Positions 48,603 to 58,598 of a DNA stretch of 64,000 bases are shown piece by piece. The stretch is from positions 21,727-85,726 of the forward strand of contig CACBHZ010000003.1 in NCBI GenBank assembly GCA_902539195.1, given 5' to 3'. The translations under genes were made by a program, and so were the position numbers. Every line of letters starts with the position of its first letter. Within the stretch, counting starts at the first letter, position 1. This DNA comes from an uncultured Pelagibacteraceae bacterium (GTDB lineage Bacteria; Pseudomonadota; Alphaproteobacteria; Pelagibacterales; Pelagibacteraceae). The notes under the pieces are model-generated. The model made no database searches. It was given only the letters and a program-made list of their open reading frames with translations, and had not been told where the DNA came from.

Positions 48603-50484
48603 GAATTATAATTTATCAGTATTTACTTTTCTGCTTTTAATTTTGTGTACTTTTTCACTATCAGCGGATTTAACATTAAATAATAAATTATTTTGGTTTG
48701 TTGTATTTATTTTTAATATTTTATTTTTTCAAATTAACATCAAATTAAAAAGTTTAATTTTAGGTATTATTGCAATAGTTGCGATTTATATTCAGCTTAT
48801 TTTTAATCAGTATGTGTTCTCGGAAGAATTTTTCCTAAACTGTTTAGCAATATTATTGATCATGAAGTTTTCAGAATTAAAAAATAAAGATAACAAACTT
48901 TCATTCAGCTTGATTTGCTTAATAATATCGGTTGCAAGCCTTATTAAAGGACAAGATATATTAAGCACTTTATTAAGTTTTACTATCGTAATACTGGTCA
49001 TAATAAATATGTATTTAATTCAGCAAAAAGAATTGTTGGATTTTAATATTAAAAATGTATTTAAATATTTAGGATTTGGATTAAGTATTTTTCCTTTTAT
49101 AATTATATTCTATCTAGTTTTCCCACGTGCAGAAATAAATTTTAGATTATTTAATCCAGTATCAAGCTCTTTAGGTATTCCAGATAGCATTAATCTTGGA
49201 TCTTTCAGTGAGTTTTCAAATTCAGAAGAAGATGTTTTTACCCTTATAAATAACAATTTTAAAAAGGATGAGCTCTATTTTAGGGTTAAAATTTTTGATT
49301 ACATGGAAGAAGACAAATCCTGGAGACCGTCTTCAAGTTATTATTTATTTGATAAATATAAGTCATCTTTTAAAGTTAAGGATGGTAGTGAACTAAATCA
49401 AACCTATCAGATAATTTTAGAACCTTTAAAAAAGAAATGGATTCCAAGTTTAAAAAATTCAAAATTAATCTCTAATAATATTGAGATATCAGAAGATTAT
49501 TTTAATCAAATTTATGTTAGCAGAGATTTAATTGATCGAAAAAAACAAATAAGTTTTAAAAGATATAAAACTAATTACTATTTAGGAGAGGATCTAAAAG
49601 ACTATTATACAAAAACCCCATCCAATATATCCAATAGACTTCAAAACTGGGTTTTAAACAACAATACTTCAACACCAACAGAGTTTTTAAATAAGGTATA
49701 TAAAAAATTTTCTGATGGATCTTACTATTATAATTTAAGTCCTCAAAATTTTTCTGGAAATAATTATCAAAACTTTTTCTTTGATTTTAAAGAGGGGTAT
49801 TGTGAATATTATGCTGGAACGTTCGTTCTTCTTGCAAGACTTGCAAATATACCAAGTAGAATTGTAACAGGTTATTATGGAGGTGAATTAAATGATGTTG
49901 GAGACTTTTATAAATTTAAACAAAAAGATACTCATGCATGGGCAGAGGTTTGGCTAGATGATAAAGGCTGGGTAAGAATAGATCCCACCAAAGCAATTCC
50001 TGACAGTAATGTTAGAAATACACTTAATAACGTTTTCTCAAATAAACAATTCTCATCAAATAGTTTGTTTTCATCTAACTTTTTTAAAAAAATAAGTTAC
50101 TACTTTAATTACGCTGATTTTGTATGGACGAAGCATTTATTATCATACGATGATAATGAGCGAAAAAACTTTATTAAAGAATTATTAAATCTTAATTTTT
50201 CCAAAATATACATTTGGATATTTATACCTTTATTTTTATTTTTATTATTTAAATTTTTTTTCAATTTAAATAGTAAAAATATTATGAAACTTTATTTGAA
50301 TATAATTTTATTTGGAAAAAGAAAAAAATATAAAATATTAAAATCTGATACTATTCAACAGATCTATTTAAAGCTACCAGTGATACAAAAAAAAAAATAT
50401 CATGAATTTTTTAAAGCATTTGAGGTCAACAAATATTCAAAAACAAATTTTAATATAATTAAATCTCTAAAATCAATTTTTTAG
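48583..50484 (+). CDS. TgpA-type membrane protein with periplasmic transglutaminase-like domain
   Basis: A 633-residue protein. About five to six N-terminal helices (residues 8-190, DUF3488/TgpA_N type) precede a periplasmic transglutaminase-core domain (about 360-490). The papain-like triad is visible: Cys in KEGYCEYYAGTFVLLARLAN, His in KDTHAWAEVWLDD and Asp in VRIDPTKA. One more helix near 545-565 and a cytoplasmic tail end the protein. Relatives are essential in Pseudomonas but of unknown substrate. It converges on the autotransporter-like gene with a 12-base overlap. Confidence 0.9.
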   Translation: MPMLKIKNYNLSVFTFLLLILCTFSLSADLTLNNKLFWFVVFIFNILFFQINIKLKSLILGIIAIVAIYIQLIFNQYVFSEEFFLNCLAILLIMKFSELKNKDNKLSFSLICLIISVASLIKGQDILSTLLSFTIVILVIINMYLIQQKELLDFNIKNVFKYLGFGLSIFPFIIIFYLVFPRAEINFRLFNPVSSSLGIPDSINLGSFSEFSNSEEDVFTLINNNFKKDELYFRVKIFDYMEEDKSWRPSSSYYLFDKYKSSFKVKDGSELNQTYQIILEPLKKKWIPSLKNSKLISNNIEISEDYFNQIYVSRDLIDRKKQISFKRYKTNYYLGEDLKDYYTKTPSNISNRLQNWVLNNNTSTPTEFLNKVYKKFSDGSYYYNLSPQNFSGNNYQNFFFDFKEGYCEYYAGTFVLLARLANIPSRIVTGYYGGELNDVGDFYKFKQKDTHAWAEVWLDDKGWVRIDPTKAIPDSNVRNTLNNVFSNKQFSSNSLFSSNFFKKISYYFNYADFVWTKHLLSYDDNERKNFIKELLNLNFSKIYIWIFIPLFLFLLFKFFFNLNSKNIMKLYLNIILFGKRKKYKILKSDTIQQIYLKLPVIQKKKYHEFFKAFEVNKYSKTNFNIIKSLKSIF

Positions 50485-53118
50485 TAAAAGATTTCTCTCT
50501 GTTTTGAGTTTATTATTTTCTTTAATCAATTGAATAATCATTTCTTTCATTATTCTATTCTCTTCAACTGCTCTACCGGTTATCTCAGCCAGTCTCTCAT
50601 TTTCTTTAGCTAATTGTAATTGATCAAACAATTTTTCTAGTTCAGGATCAATAGGTAGACCCTCTATTTTTTTGCTAATATTATTTTGAATTACTTTAAT
50701 TAATGAAATACTTACTTGGCTGTCTTTAAGTCCATTTTGTTCATTAAACTCAAGATTAAAGTTTAGGCCAAAATTATCAGTATTTTTACTGATATTTAAA
50801 CCAGCTTTTACTGCTAAATCATCATCCATATAATGGGCCATATCTTTTCTTTCACCATCTGCAACAATGTCAATTTTTTCACTCAAAGTTTGATTTAAAG
50901 ATAAGCCTGAATAGGGTTTAAGCACAAAACCATTTTCAAAAGATTTCGAGTACTCAACATTAAATCCACCTGATAATACTTGATCCACAGCATCATCAAC
51001 AGATAGATCTCCATCTGTAAAAGATGTTAGATAAGTTGGAAGTCTTCTTAAACCATATTTACCATCCACTTCAATATTTAAGCTTTGACTGTCATCAATT
51101 TTTATTTCTTTAGATGCTTTATAATTTACAGCAGCAAACTGACCTAGATTTTTCTTTAAAATTGTTTGTTGTGTTTCAGTTTCAAGATCTAAATATTTAT
51201 TTTGAGTTAATCCAAAAATTGAAATGACAGAAAATTTAAACTTCTCGTAATCAATGTCTTTTTTTAAACCAATAGCTAAATTTTCACTATCTAAAGCTTC
51301 TCCATTATTAAATTTTGCTTGCTGACTTGAATAACTTAAGAACGGTGTAAAGTTATCATTTTCAATTTTAAAGTCTCCTGTTACACCACTTGTTTCACTT
51401 TTATAAATATTATCTCTTTTTTTAACAGAATAATATCCACTAGATTTTTTTTCTTCTGAAACCGAACTGAAAATATCATTTAAATTAGATAAAAATATTT
51501 CAGATCTATATTTTTTATTATGGCTATCAATATCTAAATCTTCACCATAAACGTATAAGAAACCATTTGTTTCCGAATTATCTGCATCTAGATCGCTGTT
51601 GCTATCTAATATTTCATAGGTATCATTTCCACAAAGATTATTTGTGATTACCATATTTGTTTTGTTATGAATTTCTATTTTTTGATCTTTTGAAATACTA
51701 CAATCTAATGTCATTGTGGTAGTGGTACTATTTAATTCAATTTCACCATTATAAGTTCCATCACCCTTAGTAACTATTTCTAATCCTGTATTATTTGAAT
51801 TTGCCATGACAATAGAATTATCACCTCCTGAAATAGTTCCTGAATTATTAATCGTTAAGTCATTAAAGTTTTTATTGTCGTGATAATCTCCAATTTTAAT
51901 TCCATCTGCATCTCCATTAATCGCGCTAATAGTTCCAAAATTATTTAGAACTACATTTTCACCAGCTTCCGCAGACGTTGAATCATTGCCGAATCCAACT
52001 CCAAAATTTTGATTACCCTCACCTGTTGATGTAATCGAACCATGATTATTTATAGTGAGATTTTTTGTTCTACTAGCTCCAATAACACCTGATGAAGATT
52101 TTAATATTCCAGTATTATTGATAGTTGTTCCACCAGTGTTTCTAGCTACTTGTATTGCTGCTCCAAACGCTGATTCAATAGTGCCACTATTAGTAATGGT
52201 GTGAGCAGCGTCACTGTCTCCCTGCCTATCAATAAGAACTGTACCTGTATTAGTACTTGTATTTGTTGAGCTAATTGTCCCTGAATTTGAAAATGTAACT
52301 CCAGAGCACTCTCTACAATAAAAAGTATTTCTATCTGAAGTTATTGTTCCACGATTATCAATAATAATATTTGATCCATATTCTGTATCTATACCATATC
52401 TACTAGCGCTTTGAATTGTTGCTCCTTCATAATTTATAATTTCACTATCTGTAAAAAATTTTCCGACAATTGGGGAATTGCCTGATGTAGATTTAATTGT
52501 TCCTCCATCATAATTATAAATTTTATTACCTCGACTTCGTGGTGATCCGCCTCCACCTGAACCAAACCAAACCGTTCCATTTGTTGAACTAATCATCCCG
52601 TGATTATACAATGTTAGACCAACTCCAGTTGAACCCGAAGATGATAAACTAGATTGACAATTATCATTATTTCCAGCCTTATCACACCAACCAATATTTC
52701 TACCCTCAATCGCGTTTGCTCCTTCAGCGCTAATGGTGGCACCCACATTATTTGTGATTGTTACATTTTCTGCATAATCTAAATAAATTCCTTCATTATT
52801 ATCCGAATTGATTGTTCCATTATTAGTTATTGTTGTATTTAAAGATGATTGAGCATGAATTGCTTTTTGTTTATTAGTTCCATCTTCTGTTTGGATTGTT
52901 CCATCATTTGTAATCTGAACTCCAGTTTCATCCTCTAGATCAACAGCCTTATGGTCATTGTAGGTAATAGAACCAGCAGAAGTAACATTTAAAATATCAT
53001 CATCTGCACAAGCTAGTTGGTTCGTTGATGCGCTAGCAATTGTTGTTAAACAAGGACCAGCATAACTTAAGGAACTAAATAAAAAGAATAAGATTATACT
53101 TAGTAAAATCTTTTTCAT
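50473..53118 (-). CDS. Beta-helix/autotransporter-like surface protein with C-terminal coiled coil
   Basis: An 881-residue exported protein. The signal peptide (MKKILLSIILFFLFSSLSYA) is followed by at least twelve short repeats of the form I-x-N-x-G-x-I-x-S between about 60 and 480 (ITNNGTINS, VTFSNSGTISS, LTINNHGSITS). These predict a parallel beta-helix passenger. Residues about 560-815 have alternating strands and look like an autotransporter-type beta-barrel ending VSISLIKVIQN. A further charged coiled coil (818-881) follows, which ordinary autotransporters lack. It is last in the pilus-tip operon, 13 bases after pilY1, and may be a surface adhesin. The barrel assignment is inference. Confidence 0.65.
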   Translation of the reverse strand: MKKILLSIILFFLFSSLSYAGPCLTTIASASTNQLACADDDILNVTSAGSITYNDHKAVDLEDETGVQITNDGTIQTEDGTNKQKAIHAQSSLNTTITNNGTINSDNNEGIYLDYAENVTITNNVGATISAEGANAIEGRNIGWCDKAGNNDNCQSSLSSSGSTGVGLTLYNHGMISSTNGTVWFGSGGGGSPRSRGNKIYNYDGGTIKSTSGNSPIVGKFFTDSEIINYEGATIQSASRYGIDTEYGSNIIIDNRGTITSDRNTFYCRECSGVTFSNSGTISSTNTSTNTGTVLIDRQGDSDAAHTITNSGTIESAFGAAIQVARNTGGTTINNTGILKSSSGVIGASRTKNLTINNHGSITSTGEGNQNFGVGFGNDSTSAEAGENVVLNNFGTISAINGDADGIKIGDYHDNKNFNDLTINNSGTISGGDNSIVMANSNNTGLEIVTKGDGTYNGEIELNSTTTTMTLDCSISKDQKIEIHNKTNMVITNNLCGNDTYEILDSNSDLDADNSETNGFLYVYGEDLDIDSHNKKYRSEIFLSNLNDIFSSVSEEKKSSGYYSVKKRDNIYKSETSGVTGDFKIENDNFTPFLSYSSQQAKFNNGEALDSENLAIGLKKDIDYEKFKFSVISIFGLTQNKYLDLETETQQTILKKNLGQFAAVNYKASKEIKIDDSQSLNIEVDGKYGLRRLPTYLTSFTDGDLSVDDAVDQVLSGGFNVEYSKSFENGFVLKPYSGLSLNQTLSEKIDIVADGERKDMAHYMDDDLAVKAGLNISKNTDNFGLNFNLEFNEQNGLKDSQVSISLIKVIQNNISKKIEGLPIDPELEKLFDQLQLAKENERLAEITGRAVEENRIMKEMIIQLIKENNKLKTERNLLLKN

Positions 53119-53131
53119 AAATGTCTATTGA

Positions 53132-56100
53132 TTAATAGTTACTTTGTCTCCAAGAGTTTCTATAACCTGATACTTGTCCAGAACCAGCATTGACACTTAT
53201 TAAATCTTTTTTCTTGCTAGCTTCACACTCTTTCTTTTTCTGCGCATCTTGAATTTTGCTACAGTCAACTTTACCTGAAATATTTGCAAATAGTTTATCC
53301 CCAAAAGTTACAATTTTTGAAAGAACACCTTGTCCTACCCATGCACATTTATTGTTTTTTCCCGTTGATTGTCCTAGTTGAGATGAATTATTTGTTCCAC
53401 ATTCATCATCAACACCACAAATATAAGCATCACCTAAACTACATTTATTGACTGATTTAGTTGGTTCGTATACAGGGAAATAAACTTGACCACGATATAC
53501 AGTGGGTTCAGCCGAAACTTTTGCATAATCTTTTAAATTTATATACCAACCTTTGTCTGCATTTTGAGGACATTTAGCACCCGATGTGTCGTTGGTAGTA
53601 TTCTTACATTCTGTTATTGTGTCAGCTTTAGCAGGTGTTGCTATATTTTTATAATATGGATAGTCAACGTCTTTAATTCCAATCATCAAGTTTTGAACGC
53701 CAGAGGTAGTATCATTTATTCTTTCATAATCACCAGTTCCCGCAAATAACCACATTTCATTTGTTGTGTCTCCAATAGTTGCATCCATTGCGTGATACAT
53801 ATATCTTCCATTTGCTTTTGAAGAACCAGCATTAAATAAAGTTGTACTGTCATATAATTTTATTGCATTTCCACTATTATCATCAGCCATATTTGTTAAA
53901 TTTATTTTTGTAATTTTACCTTCTAAATCACTGACATAAGCTAAACCACCTGAATAAGTTAATCCAATAGATGTGTCAGGAGTTACCAAGACAATTGAAG
54001 AAGGAACTGAATTAACAATATCACTTGTTTCAGTGTCTTCAATTTGTATTCTTTTATATAAACTACCAGGGTTATTATAATCTTCTAAATTTATTAAAGT
54101 TAAGTTTGAACCAATACCATCAAACTGAGTACCAAAACCACCTCCCATTGCAGCAACATATACATCATCTAAAATATTATTATCTCCAGCTCCATTATTT
54201 GGTATTCTAAATATTCTTGGATCTGACCATGTTTCACCTAACTCACTATAGTCATACTCAGGATTTGTTTGTACGCCTGTTGCCTTTGACCCTGTTTTTA
54301 TAAACACACCTAACATTGAGCTAGTATTTGTATCTCCAGGATCTGCTGAATAGGTCATTTCACTACCAAATACTAAAATTGTTTCTGATGATGTAGTGGT
54401 ACTTATGGAATAATTTGTATAATCTTTATCATTGTAAATTATATTTATGTCAGTCTTTTTTAAATTACCAACAGGCAACGTCCAAAATCTCGATTTGTAA
54501 CAAGAAGTAGCTTTCGATGAATTACATGCATTAGATATGCTATTATTATCGTTATATTTGTCTGTTACCTCAATTGCCTCATCAAATGAAGCTAGTGAAT
54601 ATGATTTCGAAATATAATCATAATTGTAAATAACTTGATTATGATCAACTCTATATACTCTATTATTAATTTTATCATTAAAGATTGACCATAGGTGCAG
54701 AGGTTTATCTGGATTTGTTACATCTAATACACTCATTCCAGCTCCTCCTCTTCCATAAGGAACAAATAAAATTGTATGCCACTTTTTAGCTTTATCTAGT
54801 GGAGATTTAAAATACATATCGTGTGCAACGATTGAACCATCTACTCCAAATATTGCATTTGATCCACCACCTTTTTTCGTATTTAAATTATTATTCATAA
54901 CCAATGGTAAGTATGGAGCAACTAATGGAGGAACAAATCCCCATTTTTCTTTTCCAGTATTCGCATCAAATGCATGAAGAATTCCACTATTAGAACCCGC
55001 ATAAATAACTGGACTATTGTCTCTACTTTTTAAAGAATCTTTCCATGCAACGTACCCATTTATTTGTCTAAAATAAGCTTCTTGATTAACATTTGAAAAC
55101 TCCGTGTCTGCAGATGGTGCACCTACAACAAGTAATTGCGAGTGATATATATCTCCAAGATAAATATTTTGTCCCTTAGGTCCAATTCTTTTTTCAGTAA
55201 GATTACAATCTCCATCGTAGTCAAAATAATCAGTTCCTCTAACAAAGTTAATTAAACCTTTTAAATCATCATCTGTTCCATCTAAAACTCCAGCAGAATT
55301 TGCACATCTTCTAAGCAAACTTGAACCACCAGGAGTATCTGTTTTTCTATGATAATCTTGTATACTGTTCTCATATAAAGACATTACGTTTCCAATTTCT
55401 GTTGCGTATGTATCCCTAAAGTTATTGTAGTCAGATGTATAATCGGTACCTGGAATTACACTCCAAATTTTTCTAGATCCTGGCAGAGGAACCTCTTCCG
55501 CTGCTGACCAGTTATCAACATGTTTTTCATCTATACTTCCATCTGGATTTATTTTTGTTCTAGTTAGTGTTCCTATCCATTCTTTATTCTGTTGGTAATC
55601 AAATTGAGCTTGATATAAAGATCCACCTCTTTCGATTGTTGCTGTAATTGCGGGTGCAGTAAATGAAAGTTTTTCAGCAATAATTTCTCCAATTTTAGCC
55701 TTGAGCTGAGCTGTTAATGATGCACCAGTTGTTGCTACAATTGATTTACCCGTACCTCCTGCTTTTGCAACATCTTCAAAATATCTATACCCTCTTGAAC
55801 TTATTCCTGTACCAAATGCAATTGAAAAAGTTTTGATTTGATCATTATTGTAAAGATCTTTTACAATTTTTAATCCTCTATTATGAGTATGTGAAAACCA
55901 ATCTCCATCACCAATCAGAATCACATAAGATTTTTGACAATCAAACTTTTTATTTATTGGTGAATAAGTGGTATTTTTATAATACTTTGATGCAATTCTC
56001 ATCGCAGAATCTAAGTGTGTACCTCCACCTGGATTAACTGTCCTTATCATTTTTGCTATTTGTGCAGCTCCACCCTTATAAATAGGGACTTTTAAACAAT

Positions 56101-57316
56101 TATAATAATTGCATGGTGTAGAGTAACCTTGACCAGTTTTGTGATCTCCGTGCCATCTGTTAAATCCAGATGCCCCTGACGACCAGTAAGCAAATCCAAA
56201 ATCAACACCAGAGGTTAATGATGAGTCTTTAACTATGGCTTCAATAGCTTCATAAGCAGCTTGCATTCTTGTTTTTGGACGACCACCTATATTTTTTATC
56301 CAGCCTCCATTACTATCAAGAACGATAATTTGACCATTATTTAAATTTGCACCTAAAAGTCTGTTATTACTTTCATCCCAACCTAGACCCCAAGGGTAAT
56401 AAAAATATAAATTACTTGCATTTGACTCAGCTCTACTTCTTCTCCCTTTTGTCCAATTTATAGTTGCTCCGTTACCAGATGAATTTACTGTGATTTTTCT
56501 TACTCTGCTATTACTCCATGATAAAGTAAATAAAACGTTTGAATTATTTGGGTCTCTTTCAAGTCCAACATAAGAACCTTCTGGATAATAGATACTTCCA
56601 CTTGTACTATTTTGCGGACATGCTGAACCACCTGTATTTAACTTAGATCTATATATTCTACTGTTTCTAGTATAATAAATATAGTCTCCCGTTATTTTGG
56701 TTCCATAACTTCTTCTTAAATTATATGGCACACTACAATTGTATGTTTGATTAGTGTTCAGGTTTATTGTTTTAAAGCCATTACTATGACCAACGTAAAG
56801 CATACCAGTGCTTGGATTAATAGTCATATTGTAAGTGTAACCACCTAAATAATATTTTTGCATACATCTACCATCGCTTGTTCTAATTGAGACTACTGAT
56901 CTTTCATAGAACGCAGTGGTGTAGTAATTACCATTATAAGTCTCACCACTATAAGAGTAAGATGTTCTACAATTGCTATTACCTTCATATTTAGCGACTC
57001 CCTTTCCAGAAACTCCATTATTTCCAAATCCACTATCTGTTGAAGCTGTATCGTATAAAAACTTTTTAACTCCATCTCTGTTATATTGAGAAACTAGTAT
57101 GTTACCACTGGCATCGGCATCGGCATCATAAGGATATCTCATACTTGCAGTTCCTCCGCTCATTCGCCAACCCATACTCCCAGATTTATCAAGCAAGATT
57201 AATACGTTTGCTGGAACATCACCAATACCAGTTCCTGGAGGTATAGATTTAGCAAATAAATTTTCAGTAGTTAAGAATACAAATAAAAAACTAAATATTA
57301 ATTTTTTTAATTTCAT
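53132..57316 (-). CDS. pilY1: PilY1-type pilus tip adhesin with split vWA domain
   Basis: A 1394-residue secreted protein with a signal peptide (residues 1-22). A vWA MIDAS motif DKSGSM is at 43-48, but the domain continues only at about 346 (RPKTRMQAAYEAIEAIVKDS), with the MIDAS threonine in GGTHLDSAM (433) and aspartate in LIGDGDW (470). The roughly 290 residues between look propeller-like, with NHL-type repeats (YPWGLGWDESNNRLLGANL). The C-terminal half is the PilY1/PilC propeller, with LGDIYHSQLLVVGAPS and LHAFDANTGKEKWGFVPP. PilY1 caps type IV pili with minor pilins and mediates adhesion and calcium-dependent control. Its start overlaps the preceding gene by 4 bases. Confidence 0.9.
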   Translation of the reverse strand: MKLKKLIFSFLFVFLTTENLFAKSIPPGTGIGDVPANVLILLDKSGSMGWRMSGGTASMRYPYDADADASGNILVSQYNRDGVKKFLYDTASTDSGFGNNGVSGKGVAKYEGNSNCRTSYSYSGETYNGNYYTTAFYERSVVSIRTSDGRCMQKYYLGGYTYNMTINPSTGMLYVGHSNGFKTINLNTNQTYNCSVPYNLRRSYGTKITGDYIYYTRNSRIYRSKLNTGGSACPQNSTSGSIYYPEGSYVGLERDPNNSNVLFTLSWSNSRVRKITVNSSGNGATINWTKGRRSRAESNASNLYFYYPWGLGWDESNNRLLGANLNNGQIIVLDSNGGWIKNIGGRPKTRMQAAYEAIEAIVKDSSLTSGVDFGFAYWSSGASGFNRWHGDHKTGQGYSTPCNYYNCLKVPIYKGGAAQIAKMIRTVNPGGGTHLDSAMRIASKYYKNTTYSPINKKFDCQKSYVILIGDGDWFSHTHNRGLKIVKDLYNNDQIKTFSIAFGTGISSRGYRYFEDVAKAGGTGKSIVATTGASLTAQLKAKIGEIIAEKLSFTAPAITATIERGGSLYQAQFDYQQNKEWIGTLTRTKINPDGSIDEKHVDNWSAAEEVPLPGSRKIWSVIPGTDYTSDYNNFRDTYATEIGNVMSLYENSIQDYHRKTDTPGGSSLLRRCANSAGVLDGTDDDLKGLINFVRGTDYFDYDGDCNLTEKRIGPKGQNIYLGDIYHSQLLVVGAPSADTEFSNVNQEAYFRQINGYVAWKDSLKSRDNSPVIYAGSNSGILHAFDANTGKEKWGFVPPLVAPYLPLVMNNNLNTKKGGGSNAIFGVDGSIVAHDMYFKSPLDKAKKWHTILFVPYGRGGAGMSVLDVTNPDKPLHLWSIFNDKINNRVYRVDHNQVIYNYDYISKSYSLASFDEAIEVTDKYNDNNSISNACNSSKATSCYKSRFWTLPVGNLKKTDINIIYNDKDYTNYSISTTTSSETILVFGSEMTYSADPGDTNTSSMLGVFIKTGSKATGVQTNPEYDYSELGETWSDPRIFRIPNNGAGDNNILDDVYVAAMGGGFGTQFDGIGSNLTLINLEDYNNPGSLYKRIQIEDTETSDIVNSVPSSIVLVTPDTSIGLTYSGGLAYVSDLEGKITKINLTNMADDNSGNAIKLYDSTTLFNAGSSKANGRYMYHAMDATIGDTTNEMWLFAGTGDYERINDTTSGVQNLMIGIKDVDYPYYKNIATPAKADTITECKNTTNDTSGAKCPQNADKGWYINLKDYAKVSAEPTVYRGQVYFPVYEPTKSVNKCSLGDAYICGVDDECGTNNSSQLGQSTGKNNKCAWVGQGVLSKIVTFGDKLFANISGKVDCSKIQDAQKKKECEASKKKDLISVNAGSGQVSGYRNSWRQSNY

Positions 57317-57852
57317 TGTGCGTTTTCTTTCTGCTCCAATTCTTTTTCAGCATAGAACTTTATTAATTTTTCATCTAGTTCAGGTGTTGATATGTAAAGC
57401 TGTTCGTCTTTAACGCCATCATCTCCAGTTAATCTTTGATAAACAATAAATAAATTTATTTTTTCAATTACTTCTACACCTTCATAGGCGTTAGGATTTT
57501 CTCCTGTATCAAATTTTTTGTAATTTTTTTTTACATAATTCATTAAGGTTAGTTTTTCTGTAACTAAATTTCGATCATCATTTAATGCAACAAAGTTTAC
57601 AGCAATCAACTCATCATTTAAAAATCTATACTCAATTCCAACATCTTTTAATCTCTCGTTTGGACAAATATCATCTGCTAAGACAGGATAAATATCTAAT
57701 TCAGGATATTCCATTGGAAATGGTCTTGCAGCAATTTCTCTTTTTTCAAAAACCTCTTTTTTTTCCCCAAATTCAGCTATTAGATTACAGGCTGACTGAG
57801 CACTACTAATGAAAAAAACAATAATGAGAAATGATTTAATTAATAACTTCAT
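57313..57852 (-). CDS. Unknown secreted protein of the pilus-tip operon
   Basis: Start ATG at 57852 gives a signal peptide (MKLLIKSFLIIVFFISSAQS) and a 179-residue product; ATG at 57909 would bury it behind 19 extra residues. The mature part starts ACNLIAEFGEKKEVF and is rich in Glu, Asp and Lys, with two or three cysteines (ADDICPNERL). There is no lipobox (QSAC is not LxxC-like) and no prepilin leader. I recognise no family. It overlaps pilY1 by 4 bases and lies 59 bases after pilX, so it probably serves the pilus tip. Confidence 0.7.
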   Translation of the reverse strand: MKLLIKSFLIIVFFISSAQSACNLIAEFGEKKEVFEKREIAARPFPMEYPELDIYPVLADDICPNERLKDVGIEYRFLNDELIAVNFVALNDDRNLVTEKLTLMNYVKKNYKKFDTGENPNAYEGVEVIEKINLFIVYQRLTGDDGVKDEQLYISTPELDEKLIKFYAEKELEQKENAQ

Positions 57853-57911
57853 AAAATTATTATATTTATACATTATTAAATTTTTAATATTGTATAAATA
57901 ATTTGCCATAT

Positions 57912-58598
57912 TTATTTGGGTAAAACAATTATACTTTCTAGTGCAACTACTAAATTTATATCGTCTTTTTCTTTCTTAATACCGCATCCATAAACTCTAT
58001 ATGCAATACCATCAGTACCAGTATTTCCTGCTTGTTTCTTTATACTTTTACCAGTGCCTTTAAATGGCGCAGCACCTATTTCTTCAATAAAATATTGGTA
58101 ATAATATTTCATTAGTTTATCAATTTCTTTTCTTTGTTGTGTTCCTGATTTGGGTTTAAAGCTATCTCTTAAAATTATTCCAAAGTTCCAGCTTTCAGCT
58201 GCTACAACTTTAAATTTTGCCTTAGTAATCTGAAAGGAATTGAAACAAGTATCAGAGGTTTTTAAATAAATGTCACTACTAAGTGAGGAGTTATAGTTTT
58301 TTTGAGTAATATTGGTTGGAAAATTAATAGTATTAGAAGGAAGATTTCTTTTTTTCATATCTCTTGTATGAGATTTAACATTCCAAGGCCCCAATGCTTG
58401 GTTAAGTATATATTTTTCTCCTTCCAAAAGAGCAGTTTCTGCAACATAAAAAGTTTGTTGATATTCTTCGTTTCTATTATTACCCTGGTGATCTCCGGCA
58501 GATATTACGATCAAGGCACCACCCATCAATGACATCACCAACATCAAAACTAATGACAAGACTAAAGCAAAACCTTTTTCGTTATTACTCATTATCAA
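57912..58598 (-). CDS. pilX: PilX-type minor pilin
   Basis: A 228-residue prepilin-like protein. After the short leader MIMSNNEKG, the hydrophobic helix FALVLSLVLMLVMSLMGGAL follows with the PilX_N pattern, which lacks the conserved glutamate at position 5. QTFYVAETALLEGEKYIL is the characteristic ending of the helix. PilX proteins join PilV, PilW and FimT to prime assembly and carry PilY1 at the tip. It overlaps pilW by 4 bases. Confidence 0.87.
   Translation of the reverse strand: MIMSNNEKGFALVLSLVLMLVMSLMGGALIVISAGDHQGNNRNEEYQQTFYVAETALLEGEKYILNQALGPWNVKSHTRDMKKRNLPSNTINFPTNITQKNYNSSLSSDIYLKTSDTCFNSFQITKAKFKVVAAESWNFGIILRDSFKPKSGTQQRKEIDKLMKYYYQYFIEEIGAAPFKGTGKSIKKQAGNTGTDGIAYRVYGCGIKKEKDDINLVVALESIIVLPK

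Noticed and set aside
50473..53118. Repeats in the surface protein as a CRISPR or DNA tandem repeat
   Set aside because: They are degenerate protein repeats of variable spacing with no conserved DNA unit or spacer pattern.
57853..57909. Upstream ATG for the 179-residue pilus-operon protein
   Set aside because: It hides the signal peptide behind 19 polar residues; ATG 57852 is at its correct start.
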